DNA of 64,000 bases. It comes from Comamonas badia DSM 17552 (GTDB taxonomy: Bacteria; Pseudomonadota; Gammaproteobacteria; Burkholderiales; Burkholderiaceae_C). Positions 53,354 to 64,000 of the stretch are shown in pieces (the first letter of the stretch is position 1; each line of letters begins with the position of its first letter). A program made the translations under genes and the position numbers. A model generated the notes under the pieces. The model made no database searches and was not told the origin of the DNA. It saw only the letters and a program-made list of their open reading frames with translations. The stretch covers positions 410,157 through 474,156 of the forward strand of contig NZ_AXVM01000003.1 of assembly GCF_000484635.1 (NCBI RefSeq), written 5' to 3'.

Positions 53354-55072
53354 TCAGCGGAACTTGGGCAGATGGAACTGCGGCGGCACGCCCAGGCGGG
53401 TGTTGATGACCCACTGCTGCGCGATCGACAGCAGGTTGTTGGTGAGCCAGTACAGCACCAGACCCGCCGGGAACATGAAGAACATGAAGCTGAACGCCAG
53501 CGGCATGATCCACATCATCTTGGCCTGCATCGGGTCGGGCGGCGCGGGGTTGAGCGCGGTCTGCAGCAGCGTGGAGAGCGTCATCAGAATCGGCAGGATG
53601 AAGTACGGGTCCTTGGTGGATAGATCCGTCACCCAGCCTATCCACGGCGCATGGCGCATTTCGACGGTGGACAGCAGCACCCAGTACAGCGCGATGAACA
53701 CCGGAATCTGGATGGCGATCGGCAGGCACCCGCCCAGCGGATTGACCTTTTCCTCGCGGTAGATGGCCATCATCTCCTGCTGCATCTGCTGCGGCTTGTC
53801 CTTGAGGCGCGCGCGCATCTCCTGGATGCGCGGGTTCAGCGCCTTCATCTTGGCCATGCTGGAATAGGCCTTGGCGTTGAGCCAGTAGAACGCGAGCTTG
53901 AGCAGCACCACCAGGCCGACGATGGACCAGCCCCAGTTGCCCAGCACGCCGTGGATCTTGTCCAGCAGCCAGTACAGCGGCTTGGCCAGGATGGTGAGGT
54001 AGCCGTAGTCCTTGATCAGCTCCAGGCCGGGCGCCAGGTTTTCCAGCATCTTCTCCACCTGCGGGCCGACGAACAGGCGCGCATCGATGGCCTTGGTCTG
54101 GCCGGGGGCGAGCTCGCCGAACGGCGTGATTTCCTGCACGCGGTAGCAGCAGTCGGGTGCGGGCGCGCCGATGTCGGCGGCGTCCACGCGCAGCTCGCGC
54201 GGCGTGCCGTCGGGCAGCAGCCAGGCGGTGGCGAAGTAGTGCTGCACCATCGCGATGTAGCCATCGGTGGCCTCGGCCGGGATGGCGACCTTCTTTTCCT
54301 TGATTTCCTTGAAGGTGATCTTCTGGTACTTCTTGGCGCTGGTGTAGACCGCCGGGCCGGTGAAGGTGGAATAGAAGGGCACGGTGCCATCGGGCTGGTT
54401 GCCGTCGCGCACCAGCTGCAGGTACAGCTGCGGCGTGACCGGGGCCGTGCCGGTGTTCACCACCTCGTGGCGCACGGCGATGTCGTAGGCGCCGCGCTTG
54501 AGGGTGTAGGTCTTGACCAGCTTCACGCCGCCGAGATCGGGCGATTCAAAGCGCACGGTGAGTTCGTTCTCGCCGTCCCTGAGCTCGCGCGGGCCGGGCG
54601 CGATGTGCATGAAGGTCTTGTGCGTCGGGAAGGCGCCGCCGATCAGGCCGGTCTGTGCCACGTAGACATGCTTGCTGTCGTCTTCCAGCAGCACGAAGGG
54701 CTTGGGATCGTCCTGGCTGCCCTTGTGGTGCAGCAGCTCGCCCCCGACCAGCGAACCGCCCTGGTTGTCGAAGGTCAGCTTGAACAGGTCGGTGGCGACG
54801 GTTACCTGCTCATGCGGCACCGCGGGTTCGCCCGTGGCACCCGGGGCCGCGGGGGCGGCGCCAGCGGCGGGCTGCGTGGCAGGGACTGCGTTGCCGGGGC
54901 TGGCGGGTGCTGCTGCGGGCGCGGGTGCCGCAGCCGTGCCGGCGGTGGTCTGCACGGTGGGCGAGGGGAAGAAGGTGGCCTGCCTGCCGTTGAAGACCTG
55001 CCACTTGTCCCACAGCAGGACCATGGAGAAGCCGAGGATGACCCACAGGATGGTGCGGCGGATGTCGTTCAT
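53354..55072 (-). CDS. yidC: Membrane protein insertase YidC
   Basis: 572 residues from the ATG at 55072 (MNDIRRTILWVILGFSMVLLWDKWQVFNG). The N-terminal helix is followed by an Ala/Pro-rich linker (about 40-85), a large periplasmic domain (about 90-355) and the insertase core with five helices: IAKPLYWLLDKIHGVLGNWGWSIVGL, the cytoplasmic loop YSSMAKMKALNPRIQEMRARLKDKPQQMQQEMMAIYREEKVNPLGGCLPI with the hydrophilic-groove Arg, and the C-terminal NNLLSIAQQWVINTRLG. It inserts proteins alone or with SecYEG. Gene order yidC-yidD-rnpA-rpmH is the ancestral one. Confidence 0.98.
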   Translation of the reverse strand: MNDIRRTILWVILGFSMVLLWDKWQVFNGRQATFFPSPTVQTTAGTAAAPAPAAAPASPGNAVPATQPAAGAAPAAPGATGEPAVPHEQVTVATDLFKLTFDNQGGSLVGGELLHHKGSQDDPKPFVLLEDDSKHVYVAQTGLIGGAFPTHKTFMHIAPGPRELRDGENELTVRFESPDLGGVKLVKTYTLKRGAYDIAVRHEVVNTGTAPVTPQLYLQLVRDGNQPDGTVPFYSTFTGPAVYTSAKKYQKITFKEIKEKKVAIPAEATDGYIAMVQHYFATAWLLPDGTPRELRVDAADIGAPAPDCCYRVQEITPFGELAPGQTKAIDARLFVGPQVEKMLENLAPGLELIKDYGYLTILAKPLYWLLDKIHGVLGNWGWSIVGLVVLLKLAFYWLNAKAYSSMAKMKALNPRIQEMRARLKDKPQQMQQEMMAIYREEKVNPLGGCLPIAIQIPVFIALYWVLLSTVEMRHAPWIGWVTDLSTKDPYFILPILMTLSTLLQTALNPAPPDPMQAKMMWIMPLAFSFMFFMFPAGLVLYWLTNNLLSIAQQWVINTRLGVPPQFHLPKFR

Positions 55073-55083
55073 GGATGGATGTG

Positions 55084-55362
55084 TCAGGTGTGGTGGGCGT
55101 CTTTGGTGCCCGTCCAGCGGGAAAACAGTCGCAGCTCGCGCGGCAGCTCGGCGGGCACCGGGTCGTGGCCCCCGTCGCACCACGGGTGGCAGCGCGCGAT
55201 GCGCTTGAGCGTGAGGTAGCTGCCCGCGGCGGCGCCGTGCTGCTGCAGTGCCTGCAGCGAATAATTCGAACAGGTGGGCTCAAACCGGCAGCTGCCGCCC
55301 AGCCAGGGGCTGAGCACAAGCTGGTAGCCGCGCACCAGCGCCATGAGCAGCCGGCGCATCAT
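55084..55362 (-). CDS. yidD: Membrane protein insertion efficiency factor YidD
   Basis: 92 residues. The family block is complete: ALVRGYQLVLSPWLGGSCRFEPTCSNYSLQAL followed by KRIARCHPWCDGGHDPVP. The N-terminal amphipathic helix binds the inner face of the membrane. The start overlaps the rnpA stop by four bases; a second Met one codon later is equally possible. It assists YidC-dependent insertion and is read in the rpmH-rnpA-yidD-yidC series. Confidence 0.96.
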   Translation of the reverse strand: MMRRLLMALVRGYQLVLSPWLGGSCRFEPTCSNYSLQALQQHGAAAGSYLTLKRIARCHPWCDGGHDPVPAELPRELRLFSRWTGTKDAHHT

Positions 55363-55742
55363 GGCCGGGCGGCACGCGCCAGCGTGCGGGCAAAAAGCTG
55401 CTCCAGCTCGGCGCGCACCGCACGCTTGAGCGCCACCGATGTGGCGCTCACGAAGGTTGCGCGGTCAAAGGCCGAGCGCAGCCGCACCACATAGGCGGCC
55501 TGCGGCAGACGGGCATCCCACTGCCGGGCCAGGGCGTAGATCTGGCGTCGGATGGTGTTGCGCGTCACGGCGCGGCGCGCCCAGCGTTTGGGCACCAGGG
55601 CGCCCAAACTGGCGCCCTCCGGCGCAAACAGCGGATGCGGCGACTCCAGCGCCAGGCAATGCAGCGCGAAATGCGCCGTACGGGCAATGGTGCCAGCCGC
55701 CATGGTGGCCTGGAACTGGGGACGTGTCTTCAGCCGGTGCAT
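55359..55742 (-). CDS. rnpA: Ribonuclease P protein component
   Basis: 127 residues. RnpA binds the catalytic RNA and helps process tRNA 5' ends. N-terminal MHRLKTRPQFQATMAAG, the central VPKRWARRAVTRNTIRRQIYALARQ (the RNR-type basic helix, here R-N-T-I-R-R) and the C-terminal helix LKRAVRAELEQLFARTL are present. The RNA gene rnpB is not in the window. It starts 40 bases after rpmH. Confidence 0.95.
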   Translation of the reverse strand: MHRLKTRPQFQATMAAGTIARTAHFALHCLALESPHPLFAPEGASLGALVPKRWARRAVTRNTIRRQIYALARQWDARLPQAAYVVRLRSAFDRATFVSATSVALKRAVRAELEQLFARTLARAARP

Positions 55743-55782
55743 GCGGCAACGGCCTGGGCGGGCGCTGCGCGGGCAGCCTGCC

Positions 55783-55917
55783 TCAGACGGCCAGGCGCTT
55801 GCGGCCCTTGGCGCGGCGGGCGTTGATCACGGCGCGGCCGCCCTTGGTCTTCATGCGCACGAGAAAACCGTGGGTACGGGCGCGGCGCGTCTTCGATGGC
55901 TGGTAGGTACGTTTCAT
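55783..55917 (-). CDS. rpmH: 50S ribosomal protein L34
   Basis: 44 residues, translated directly from the sequence: [20 protein letters not shown] followed by [20 protein letters not shown] and RLAV. This is the full length and an exact family match. It is the first gene of the leftward series and is divergent from dnaA, the standard arrangement at bacterial origins. Confidence 0.99.
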   Translation of the reverse strand: MKRTYQPSKTRRARTHGFLVRMKTKGGRAVINARRAKGRKRLAV

Positions 55918-56210
55918 GGTCTGTCCTTGGAAGTTCAGTGGCGCTTGGCTCGGCCCCGTGGCCCGCCCCTGGCGAGCCGCGCCGACCCTGGCGCTGCATC
56001 AGGCGCTGGCGCCCTCTTGCTTGGTAAGCCCTGAACATTCAGGGAAAACGGGAGATTATCGCAGCTCGTTCACCTCCGCGCAAATATTTTCGCTGTCACT
56101 CGCTCCGGGCCGGCTGCGATCGAACCGTTTCCGGGTTGTGGATAACTATGCCGAAGGCTAGAATGGCCGGTCTTGCTTCCGCCTTTCAGACAACTAGAAG
56201 AACCGCCCCG
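55918..56210. other. rpmH-dnaA intergenic region, probable origin / dnaA control region
   Basis: A 293-base divergent interval with the promoters for the rpmH and dnaA series. It contains one consensus DnaA box (TGTGGATAA, 56137-56145) and a near-perfect palindrome CCCTGAACATTCAGGG at 56029-56044. No cluster of DnaA boxes or AT-rich unwinding element is obvious, so oriC may be here or in another nearby spacer. The switch of gene direction at this point agrees with bidirectional replication starting close by. Confidence 0.55.
56137..56145 (-). promoter_or_regulatory. DnaA box upstream of dnaA
   Basis: TGTGGATAA, the reverse complement of the consensus TTATCCACA, 66 bases before the dnaA start. 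It could serve autoregulation of dnaA or be part of the origin. Confidence 0.75.
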
Positions 56211-57641
56211 ATGTACGAGGGACTCCCGCTTTCCCCATCCACCCAGAAGCCGTCCGCAAAGCCTGCGGCGGACGCTGGCGAGCAGCTGTGGCAGGCCTGC
56301 CTGACCCTGCTGGCGCAGCAGCTGCCCGAGCAGCAATTCAACACCTGGATCAAGCCGCTCAAGGCGCAGGTGGCGCCTGATTTTTCTCGCGTCACGCTGT
56401 TCGTGGCCAATCGCTTCAAGCTTGATTGGGTACGTGTGCAGCACGCCGGCCAGATCGCCGCGGCGCTGCAGGCGGCCTATGGCGAGCCGGTGCAGCTGGA
56501 GCTGGCGGTGGCGCCGCACCGCAGCAGTGCTGCCAAGAGGAGCGCGGCCAAGGCCGAGCCGCCAGCGCATGAAGTCGCGCCTGAGCGGCAGGAAGCAGCC
56601 GTGCCGCCGCCCTCGGGCTCGGGCTCGCGCCTGAACCCGCAGCTCACCTTCGCCACGCTGGTCGAGGGCACGGCCAACCGCATGGCGCGCTCGGCGGCGA
56701 TGCATGTCGCGGCGCAGCCCGGGCAGATGTACAACCCGCTCTTCATCTACGGTGGCGTGGGCCTGGGCAAGACGCATTTGATGCACGCCGTGGGCAATCA
56801 GCTGCTGGCGGACCGGCCGCATGCCAAGGTGCGCTACATCCACGCCGAGCAGTTCGTCTCCGACGTGGTGCGGGCGGTGCGCCACAACGCGTTCGACGCG
56901 TTCAAGGAGGGCTACCACTCGCTCGATCTGCTGTTGATCGACGACGTGCAGTTCTTCGCCAACAAGGATCGCACGCAGGAGGAATTCTTCAACGCCTTCG
57001 AGGCGCTGCTGGCCAAGAAGAGCCACATCGTGATGACCAGCGACACCTATCCCAAGGGCCTGGCCAACATCCATGAGCGGCTGGTGTCGCGCTTCGATGC
57101 CGGCCTGTCGGTGGCGATCGAGCCGCCCGAACTGGAAATGCGCGTGGCGATTCTCATCAACAAGGCGCAGGCCGAAGGCGCGCAGATGCCCGAGGAGGTG
57201 GCGTTCTTCGTCGCCAAGAACGTGCGCTCCAACGTGCGCGAGCTCGAAGGCGCGCTGCGCAAGGTGCTGGCCTATGCGCGCTTCAACCAAAAGGCGATTT
57301 CCATCGATGTGGCGCGCGAGGCGCTGCGCGATCTGCTCAGCATCCAGAACCGCCAGATCAGCGTCGAGAACATCCAGAAGACGGTGGCCGACTACTACAA
57401 GATCAAGGTCGCCGACATGTACAGCAAGAAGCGCCCGGCCAGCATCGCGCGCCCGCGCCAGATCGCGATGTACCTGGCCAAGGAGCTCACGCAGAAAAGC
57501 CTGCCCGAGATCGGCGAGCTCTTTGGCGGACGCGACCACACCACCGTGCTGCACGCGGTGCGCAAGATAGCCGGCGAGCGCCAGCAGTTCACCGAGCTCA
57601 ACCAGGAGCTGCACGTGCTCGAGCAGACCCTCAAAGGTTGA
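56211..57641 (+). CDS. dnaA: Chromosomal replication initiator DnaA
   Basis: 476 residues from the ATG at 56211 ([12 protein letters not shown]); the frame is open further upstream but without family similarity. Domain I (about 20-90: [25 protein letters not shown]), a flexible domain II (about 100-145), AAA+ domain III with Walker [11 protein letters not shown] (about 181-190), Walker [11 protein letters not shown] and the initiator-specific NPLFIYG stretch, and domain IV with the DNA-binding signature [14 protein letters not shown] (from about residue 440). All are intact. It starts the rightward dnaA-dnaN-gyrB series. Confidence 0.99.
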   Translation: MYEGLPLSPSTQKPSAKPAADAGEQLWQACLTLLAQQLPEQQFNTWIKPLKAQVAPDFSRVTLFVANRFKLDWVRVQHAGQIAAALQAAYGEPVQLELAVAPHRSSAAKRSAAKAEPPAHEVAPERQEAAVPPPSGSGSRLNPQLTFATLVEGTANRMARSAAMHVAAQPGQMYNPLFIYGGVGLGKTHLMHAVGNQLLADRPHAKVRYIHAEQFVSDVVRAVRHNAFDAFKEGYHSLDLLLIDDVQFFANKDRTQEEFFNAFEALLAKKSHIVMTSDTYPKGLANIHERLVSRFDAGLSVAIEPPELEMRVAILINKAQAEGAQMPEEVAFFVAKNVRSNVRELEGALRKVLAYARFNQKAISIDVAREALRDLLSIQNRQISVENIQKTVADYYKIKVADMYSKKRPASIARPRQIAMYLAKELTQKSLPEIGELFGGRDHTTVLHAVRKIAGERQQFTELNQELHVLEQTLKG

Positions 57642-57682
57642 TTGATTCCACTTCCGTCATTCGTTTCACCGAGGTTTACCCG

Positions 57683-58784
57683 ATGATTGTCCTGAAGAGC
57701 ACCCAAGACAAATTCCTGTCCGTCCTGCAAGCGGTCTCCGGCATCGTCGAGCGCCGCCACACGGTGCCCATCCTGGCCAATGTGCTGATCCAGAAGACCG
57801 GCAACGCGCTGCAGTTCACCACCAGCGACCAGGAAATCCAGATCCGCACCACGGTGGAGCTGGGCGGCGACACGGGCGACTTCGCCACCACGGTGGGCGC
57901 GCGCAAGCTCATCGACATCCTGAAAACCCTGCCGGGCGATCAGACGGTGAGCCTCGATTCCGGCGCCTCCAAGCTGGTGCTCAAGGGCGGCAAGAGCCGC
58001 TTCACCATGCACACCCTGCCAGCCGAAGACTTTCCGTTGGTGCAGGAATCGGCCAACTTCGGCCCCATCTTCAGCGTGCCGCAGAAGGTGCTGAAGGAAC
58101 TGCTCTCGCAGGTCTCGTTCGCCATGGCGGTGCAGGACATCCGCTATTACCTGAACGGCATCCTGTTCGTCGCCGAGGGCAAGACGCTGTCGCTGGTCGC
58201 CACCGACGGCCACCGCCTGGCGTTCACCGCCGCCGAGCTGGAAGTCGAGGTGCCCAAGCAGGAAGTGATCCTGCCGCGCAAGACGGTGCTGGAACTGCAG
58301 CGCCTGCTGTCCGACGCCGACGGCGCGATCCAGATGCAGTTCGCCGGCAACCAGGCGCGCTTCACCTTTGGCGGCATGGAATTCGTCACCAAGCTGGTGG
58401 AAGGCAAATTCCCCGACTACAACCGCGTGATTCCGCGCAACTACTACAGCAGCATCACGCTGGGGCGTGCGCCGCTGCTGGCCAGTCTGCAGCGCTCGGC
58501 CATCATGACGAGCGAGAAATTCAAGGGCGTGCGCCTGAACATCGAACCGGGCAGCCTGCGCGTTTCCAGCAACAACGCCGAGCAGGAAGAGGCGCAGGAC
58601 GAGCTCGATATCGACTACGGCGGCGAGCCGATCGAGATCGGCTTCAACGTCACCTACCTGATCGACGCCCTGGCCAACATGGGACAGGAGATGGTGCGCA
58701 TCGACATGCTTGATGGCAACAGCTCCGTGGTGTTCCAGATCCCGGGCAACGAGCGCTTCAAATACGTCGTGATGCCCATGCGGA

Positions 58785-58789
<5 letters not shown>
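57683..58789 (+). CDS. dnaN: DNA polymerase III beta sliding clamp
   Basis: 368 residues from the ATG at 57683 (MIVLKSTQDKFLSVLQAVSGI), normal length with three clamp domains. The last residues FKYVVMPMRI form the C-terminal part of the protein-binding pocket. The stop codon TGA (58787-58789) belongs to a dispersed repeat (copy A5), so the repeat abuts the final codon exactly. It follows dnaA by 41 bases. Confidence 0.98.
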
Positions 58790-61476
<2,687 letters not shown>

Positions 61477-61507
61477 CGCGCCTGTAGATGAACCCATAAG
61501 CCCGGTA

Positions 61508-61557
61508 TTTAGCTGTGGCTGCCGACGCCGCCCTGTAAATCACGGTTTCAGCCAGTC
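61508..61557 (+). repeat. Possible degenerate GATAGCT-type repeat (copy A6)
   Basis: TTTAGCTGTGGCTGCCGACG then CCCTGTAAATCACGG and TTTCAGCCAGTC. The ends TAGCTGT and GGTTTCAGCCA-T match copy A2 (30671-30726), but the core differs. It lies in the 105-base spacer between the convergent gyrB and sirtuin genes, where no other element is seen. Confidence 0.35.
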
Positions 61558-61581
61558 AAAGCGCGCTTGCAGCGGCGAACC

Positions 61582-62433
61582 TCACCGCGCCGCCTCCAGG
61601 GCCCGCAACGCCACCAGCGCCCCCATGGCCAAGCCCACGTCCAGAGAATCGGCCACCCCCGCCTCGCGCGGGTTGATGCGGACGAGGCGTGCGCCCTGCG
61701 CCTTGAAATCCCGGCACACCCCGGCCGCAAATTGGCGCACCGTGCCGATCGCCGTGCCGGCGCCTATCTCTATCACCACCGGTTTGAGCCCCTGCGCCTG
61801 CAGCCGTGCCATCCACGCCTGCCGTGCACCGGCCTGTGGCTGCCGACGCGCCGGGTTCCAGTCCCAGTCCTCGAACATCATGATGTTGGGCCGCGCCACC
61901 CCGCCGCAATGCGGGCAGCGGGGCAGTTCGCCGCGCCACTGGCAGCGCGCGGCATCCACGTCGGGCACGATGTCGCTGGCCGGCCAGATCGCATCGCAAC
62001 AGGCCCGGGCGCATTGCAGATGGTGGATGGAGCCGTGGCATTCCTCTACCAGGCCAGGCTCGAAGCCCGCCTTCTGGAACTGCCCATCCACATTGCTGGT
62101 GAACACCCAGCCGCCGCCCGGCATGGCGCTGGCCCAGCGGCGCAGCAGCGCGAAACCCTCGTGCGGCACCGTGTCGCGGTACAGCTGCAGGCGGTGGCCG
62201 TAAAAGCCCCAGGCCAGGCGCGGGTCGCGCTTGAAGTTCTCGCCGCTCGCCACCTCGGCAAAACCCATGCCCGCCTGCGCCAGCACCGGGTAGGCACGCC
62301 AGAACCCGGCATTGCCGCGAAAGTCCGGCAGGCCCGAATCCACCCCCATGCCCGCACCGGCGCACACCACCAAGGCATCCGCCTCGCGGATCAGTCGGGC
62401 GGCTCGGGCGATGGCGGCATGCAGGTCGGACAT
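61582..62433 (-). CDS. Sir2-family NAD-dependent protein deacylase (sirtuin)
   Basis: 283 residues from the ATG at 62433. NAD-binding GAGMGVDSGLPDFRG (residues 26-40), TSNVDGQ (about 112-118), the catalytic His133 in ECHGSIH, and a zinc ribbon with Cys141/Cys145 or 146 and CPHCGG (Cys173, Cys176). The extended loop GFWRAYPVLAQAGMGFAEVAS replaces the usual FxxxP region. It should remove acyl groups from lysines, or ADP-ribosylate; the closest class cannot be fixed by eye. It is convergent with gyrB. Confidence 0.88.
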   Translation of the reverse strand: MSDLHAAIARAARLIREADALVVCAGAGMGVDSGLPDFRGNAGFWRAYPVLAQAGMGFAEVASGENFKRDPRLAWGFYGHRLQLYRDTVPHEGFALLRRWASAMPGGGWVFTSNVDGQFQKAGFEPGLVEECHGSIHHLQCARACCDAIWPASDIVPDVDAARCQWRGELPRCPHCGGVARPNIMMFEDWDWNPARRQPQAGARQAWMARLQAQGLKPVVIEIGAGTAIGTVRQFAAGVCRDFKAQGARLVRINPREAGVADSLDVGLAMGALVALRALEAAR

Positions 62434-62602
62434 GGATGGCTCCGTGGTGGGCGGTTCTTGATGCGGCGATGGTAGGAGGCGAAGCGACAAAACACGTCGT
62501 TCAAATCAAATTGACGCTTTTGCGGTCTGCACATCCAAACGCGACACATTTCGTCGCATGCAAACCTAAGATAGCTTCCATACCCCCACGAGAGGACACA
62601 CC

Positions 62603-62806
62603 ATGCCCATCGCCAACGTCATCCAGCGCGGCTCCCTCATCTACGTCTACAACGAAAGAAACCAGGTGATGTACGCCAGATCCGCAGGGCATGGCCCCAA
62701 CGATGGGCTCAAGGGCTACACCAGCCAGTTCGTCAACGTCCAGATCGGCAAACTCATCTACACCTACAACGACAAAGGCCAGACCGTCAGCGCCAGGAAT
62801 GCCTGA
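62603..62806 (+). CDS. Small protein of two tandem beta-type repeats (67 residues)
   Basis: 67 residues with an AGAGGA site upstream. It consists of two similar units: NVIQRGSLIYVYNERNQVMY followed by ARSAG, and NVQIGKLIYTYNDKGQTVSA followed by RNA, joined by GPNDGLKGYTSQF. The conserved core is (K/S)LIYxYNxxxQ. No signal peptide or membrane helix is present. Similar small proteins with a GLKGYTS linker are known to me in other proteobacteria without a function. It is the first of three unknown rightward genes. Confidence 0.72.
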   Translation: MPIANVIQRGSLIYVYNERNQVMYARSAGHGPNDGLKGYTSQFVNVQIGKLIYTYNDKGQTVSARNA

Positions 62807-62852
62807 CAGGCCCACATTGCCAGAAAACATCTACCGAACGATCTCTTAAAAA

Positions 62853-63599
62853 ATGCCCACGCAAACCGACCGCATCGAAGAAACCAACACTATCAAAAAC
62901 CACGACCCCCAGCCCTTGCTCACCCAGCACCTGGAGCACATGCTGCACGACCTCGACCCCATGGGGACATGCTGCCGCCTCATCCTCAACATCGAGGATG
63001 AATACCGGTTGGAAGCACCGCACATCGCCCGCTTGCTGACGACCGGCGTGCCATTGCACGACGCCGTTTGCCAGGTGTTCGACGAATGTTTCTGGGAGGA
63101 CTGCCTGAAGAACCGCTTGGGTTATGAAGGGTTGCGCGCCCTGATCGCCTCGCTCGCCCGAGGGTTGAAGCGCCTATCGAGCGCGCAGGACGACATGCTC
63201 ACCCGCCACGCCATGCTATTTCAGTACATCCTGCCCGACCTCGCCGCCGAAGACCTGGGTTGGTCCTACGCCCGCTTCATGCAGATCGCCCCCGAGCCGC
63301 TGAACCCCGACGCCGCCTTCGACGGACCGACGGGACGCGCCGGTCTGCTGACGATCGATGTGGACGCCCTGCCGGACGACCCATCGGACGACACTAGCGA
63401 CACCAGCGATGCAATTCAATCGGAAGCCGCCCCCGAGCCCTACATCCCCAGCCCCGACGAGCCAGACGCTGCCGGTGACATGCACTGGTTGCATGCCCTG
63501 CTGTTTGAAAAAACCCGCCGCCGCACCCCGCCCGAGCAGCTGCTGAGTTACCCGCAGTTCCTGCAGCAGGTACGCGCGCGCCACGGTGCGGGTGCTTGA
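62853..63599 (+). CDS. Protein of unknown function (248 residues)
   Basis: Not recognised. Starts MPTQTDRIEETNTIKNHDP; the ribosome site is poor. Residues 20-150 look helical (QHLEHMLHDLDPMG, LNIEDEYRLEAPHIARLLTTG, LIASLARGLKRLSSAQDD); 150-215 is acidic and probably disordered (DVDALPDDPSDDTSDTSDAIQ); a C-terminal helical piece has WLHALLFEKTRRRTPPEQLL. No membrane segment. It lies 46 bases after the repeat protein gene and 33 bases before the next gene, so the three may be one operon. Confidence 0.68.
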   Translation: MPTQTDRIEETNTIKNHDPQPLLTQHLEHMLHDLDPMGTCCRLILNIEDEYRLEAPHIARLLTTGVPLHDAVCQVFDECFWEDCLKNRLGYEGLRALIASLARGLKRLSSAQDDMLTRHAMLFQYILPDLAAEDLGWSYARFMQIAPEPLNPDAAFDGPTGRAGLLTIDVDALPDDPSDDTSDTSDAIQSEAAPEPYIPSPDEPDAAGDMHWLHALLFEKTRRRTPPEQLLSYPQFLQQVRARHGAGA

Positions 63600-63632
63600 G
63601 CATTTTCCGCACCCGCTCGCCCCACCTGAGCC

Positions 63633-64000
63633 ATGCCCCGTCCGTTCTTCCGCAAGGCATTCGAGCACTGGCTGGCCGGCAACCGCGCCCGCTTCGCCCA
63701 CCCGCCCCGCATCACGGAGCGCCGCAAGGGCCACCTCACTCTGGTGTTTCAGGGCATCACGCCCAAAATCACCTGCAGCATCAACAAAACCGGCGTGTGC
63801 ATCGCGGTGGAGCACGAAGGCGAGTGCGTGGACCTGATCGCCAACTTTGACATCGCGCCGCGCCGCGACGGCGCGGGCCACTACTTCTGCGCGATGTGCC
63901 CCGAGCCGGAATACTTCGATTCAAGACGGGCGCTGTGGGAAGGCCATTGCTTCGAGCCGTTGCTGGAGTGGGTAAACCGGGAGTTGCGTGCGGAGCAGTG
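63633..64000 (+). CDS. Protein of unknown function, N-terminal part (gene runs off the window end)
   Basis: At least 122 residues from the ATG at 63633: MPRPFFRKAFEHWLAGNRAR, then a region of alternating strands (GHLTLVFQGITPKITCSINK, GVCIAVEHEGECVDLIANFD) and YFCAMCPEPEYFDSRRALWE, ending in a helix LLEWVNREL at the window edge. A CxxC pair (CAMC) might bind metal. The start has no clear ribosome site. I cannot assign a family, and the end is outside the window. Confidence 0.6.
   Translation, partial: MPRPFFRKAFEHWLAGNRARFAHPPRITERRKGHLTLVFQGITPKITCSINKTGVCIAVEHEGECVDLIANFDIAPRRDGAGHYFCAMCPEPEYFDSRRALWEGHCFEPLLEWVNRELRAEQ

Noticed and set aside
56029..56044. CCCTGAACATTCAGGG as a LexA site
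   Set aside because: The consensus CTGT-N8-ACAG is not met; symmetry alone does not support SOS control.

Overview
The window looks like the replication-origin side of a Burkholderiales chromosome, most probably family Comamonadaceae. The grounds are high GC with GC-rich third codon positions, the order yidC-yidD-rnpA-rpmH / dnaA-dnaN-gyrB, GTP-type PEP carboxykinase, TRAP and Liv transport systems, and several copies of a short GATAGCT-type dispersed repeat that I associate with this family. No rRNA, tRNA, CRISPR array, transposase or integrase was seen. Genes fill the window; no gap exceeds about 300 bases.

Layout. 1-9.8 kb is housekeeping: the start of pgk, azlCD, fmt, a lipoprotein, def, a LysM protein, dprA, a 48-residue membrane protein, pckG, a universal stress protein, a DUF2799 lipoprotein and greB (to 10.4 kb). 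10.5-15.2 kb is a minus-strand block of acyl-CoA dehydrogenase, SDR, APH-type kinase and acyl-CoA ligase resembling a 4-hydroxyacid (Lva/ACAD11-like) pathway. 15.4-26.5 kb is a lower-GC accessory block: a GntR/UTRA regulator, a complete Liv-type ABC importer, two tandem diiron ferritin-like proteins (one with altered ligands), two alpha/beta hydrolases, a RidA-like protein and an orphan divergent gene. Its right end carries a short relic of the 3' end of a greB gene, in direct orientation to the intact greB at 9.85-10.4 kb. This suggests that the 10.4-26.5 kb stretch was inserted next to greB.

26.6-28.5 kb is minCDE; then come two exporters. 30.7-38.8 kb is a catabolic locus: a biotin carboxylase with its own biotin domain, a PxpB-PxpC fusion and PxpA on one strand, and a GntR/FCD regulator with a TRAP transporter on the other. 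Matching ATTGTTCAACAAT-type sites lie in both control regions. Together the carboxylase and fusion contain the modules of a urea carboxylase. 38.8-43.7 kb holds a MAPEG protein, a metallophosphoesterase, glutathione reductase, a DUF3617 protein and NnrS. 43.9-46.5 kb is a compact four-gene operon with an ExbB/MotA-like channel, an ExbD-like protein with an unusual periplasmic domain, a two-helix membrane protein and a lipoprotein; it is the best candidate for an undescribed complex. 46.5-53.3 kb is mixed metabolism (DMT exporter, pyrF, D-amino-acid dehydrogenase, DUF924, mnmA, M20 peptidase, Nudix). 53.4-61.5 kb is the origin region, followed by a sirtuin and three unknown genes running off the end.

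A recurring theme is short dispersed repeats captured by coding sequence: one replaces part of Fmt, two form the linker of the PxpB-PxpC fusion, one supplies the dnaN stop codon, and a GCGTTGAGCGTT-type repeat encodes the last residues of MnmA and Nudix.
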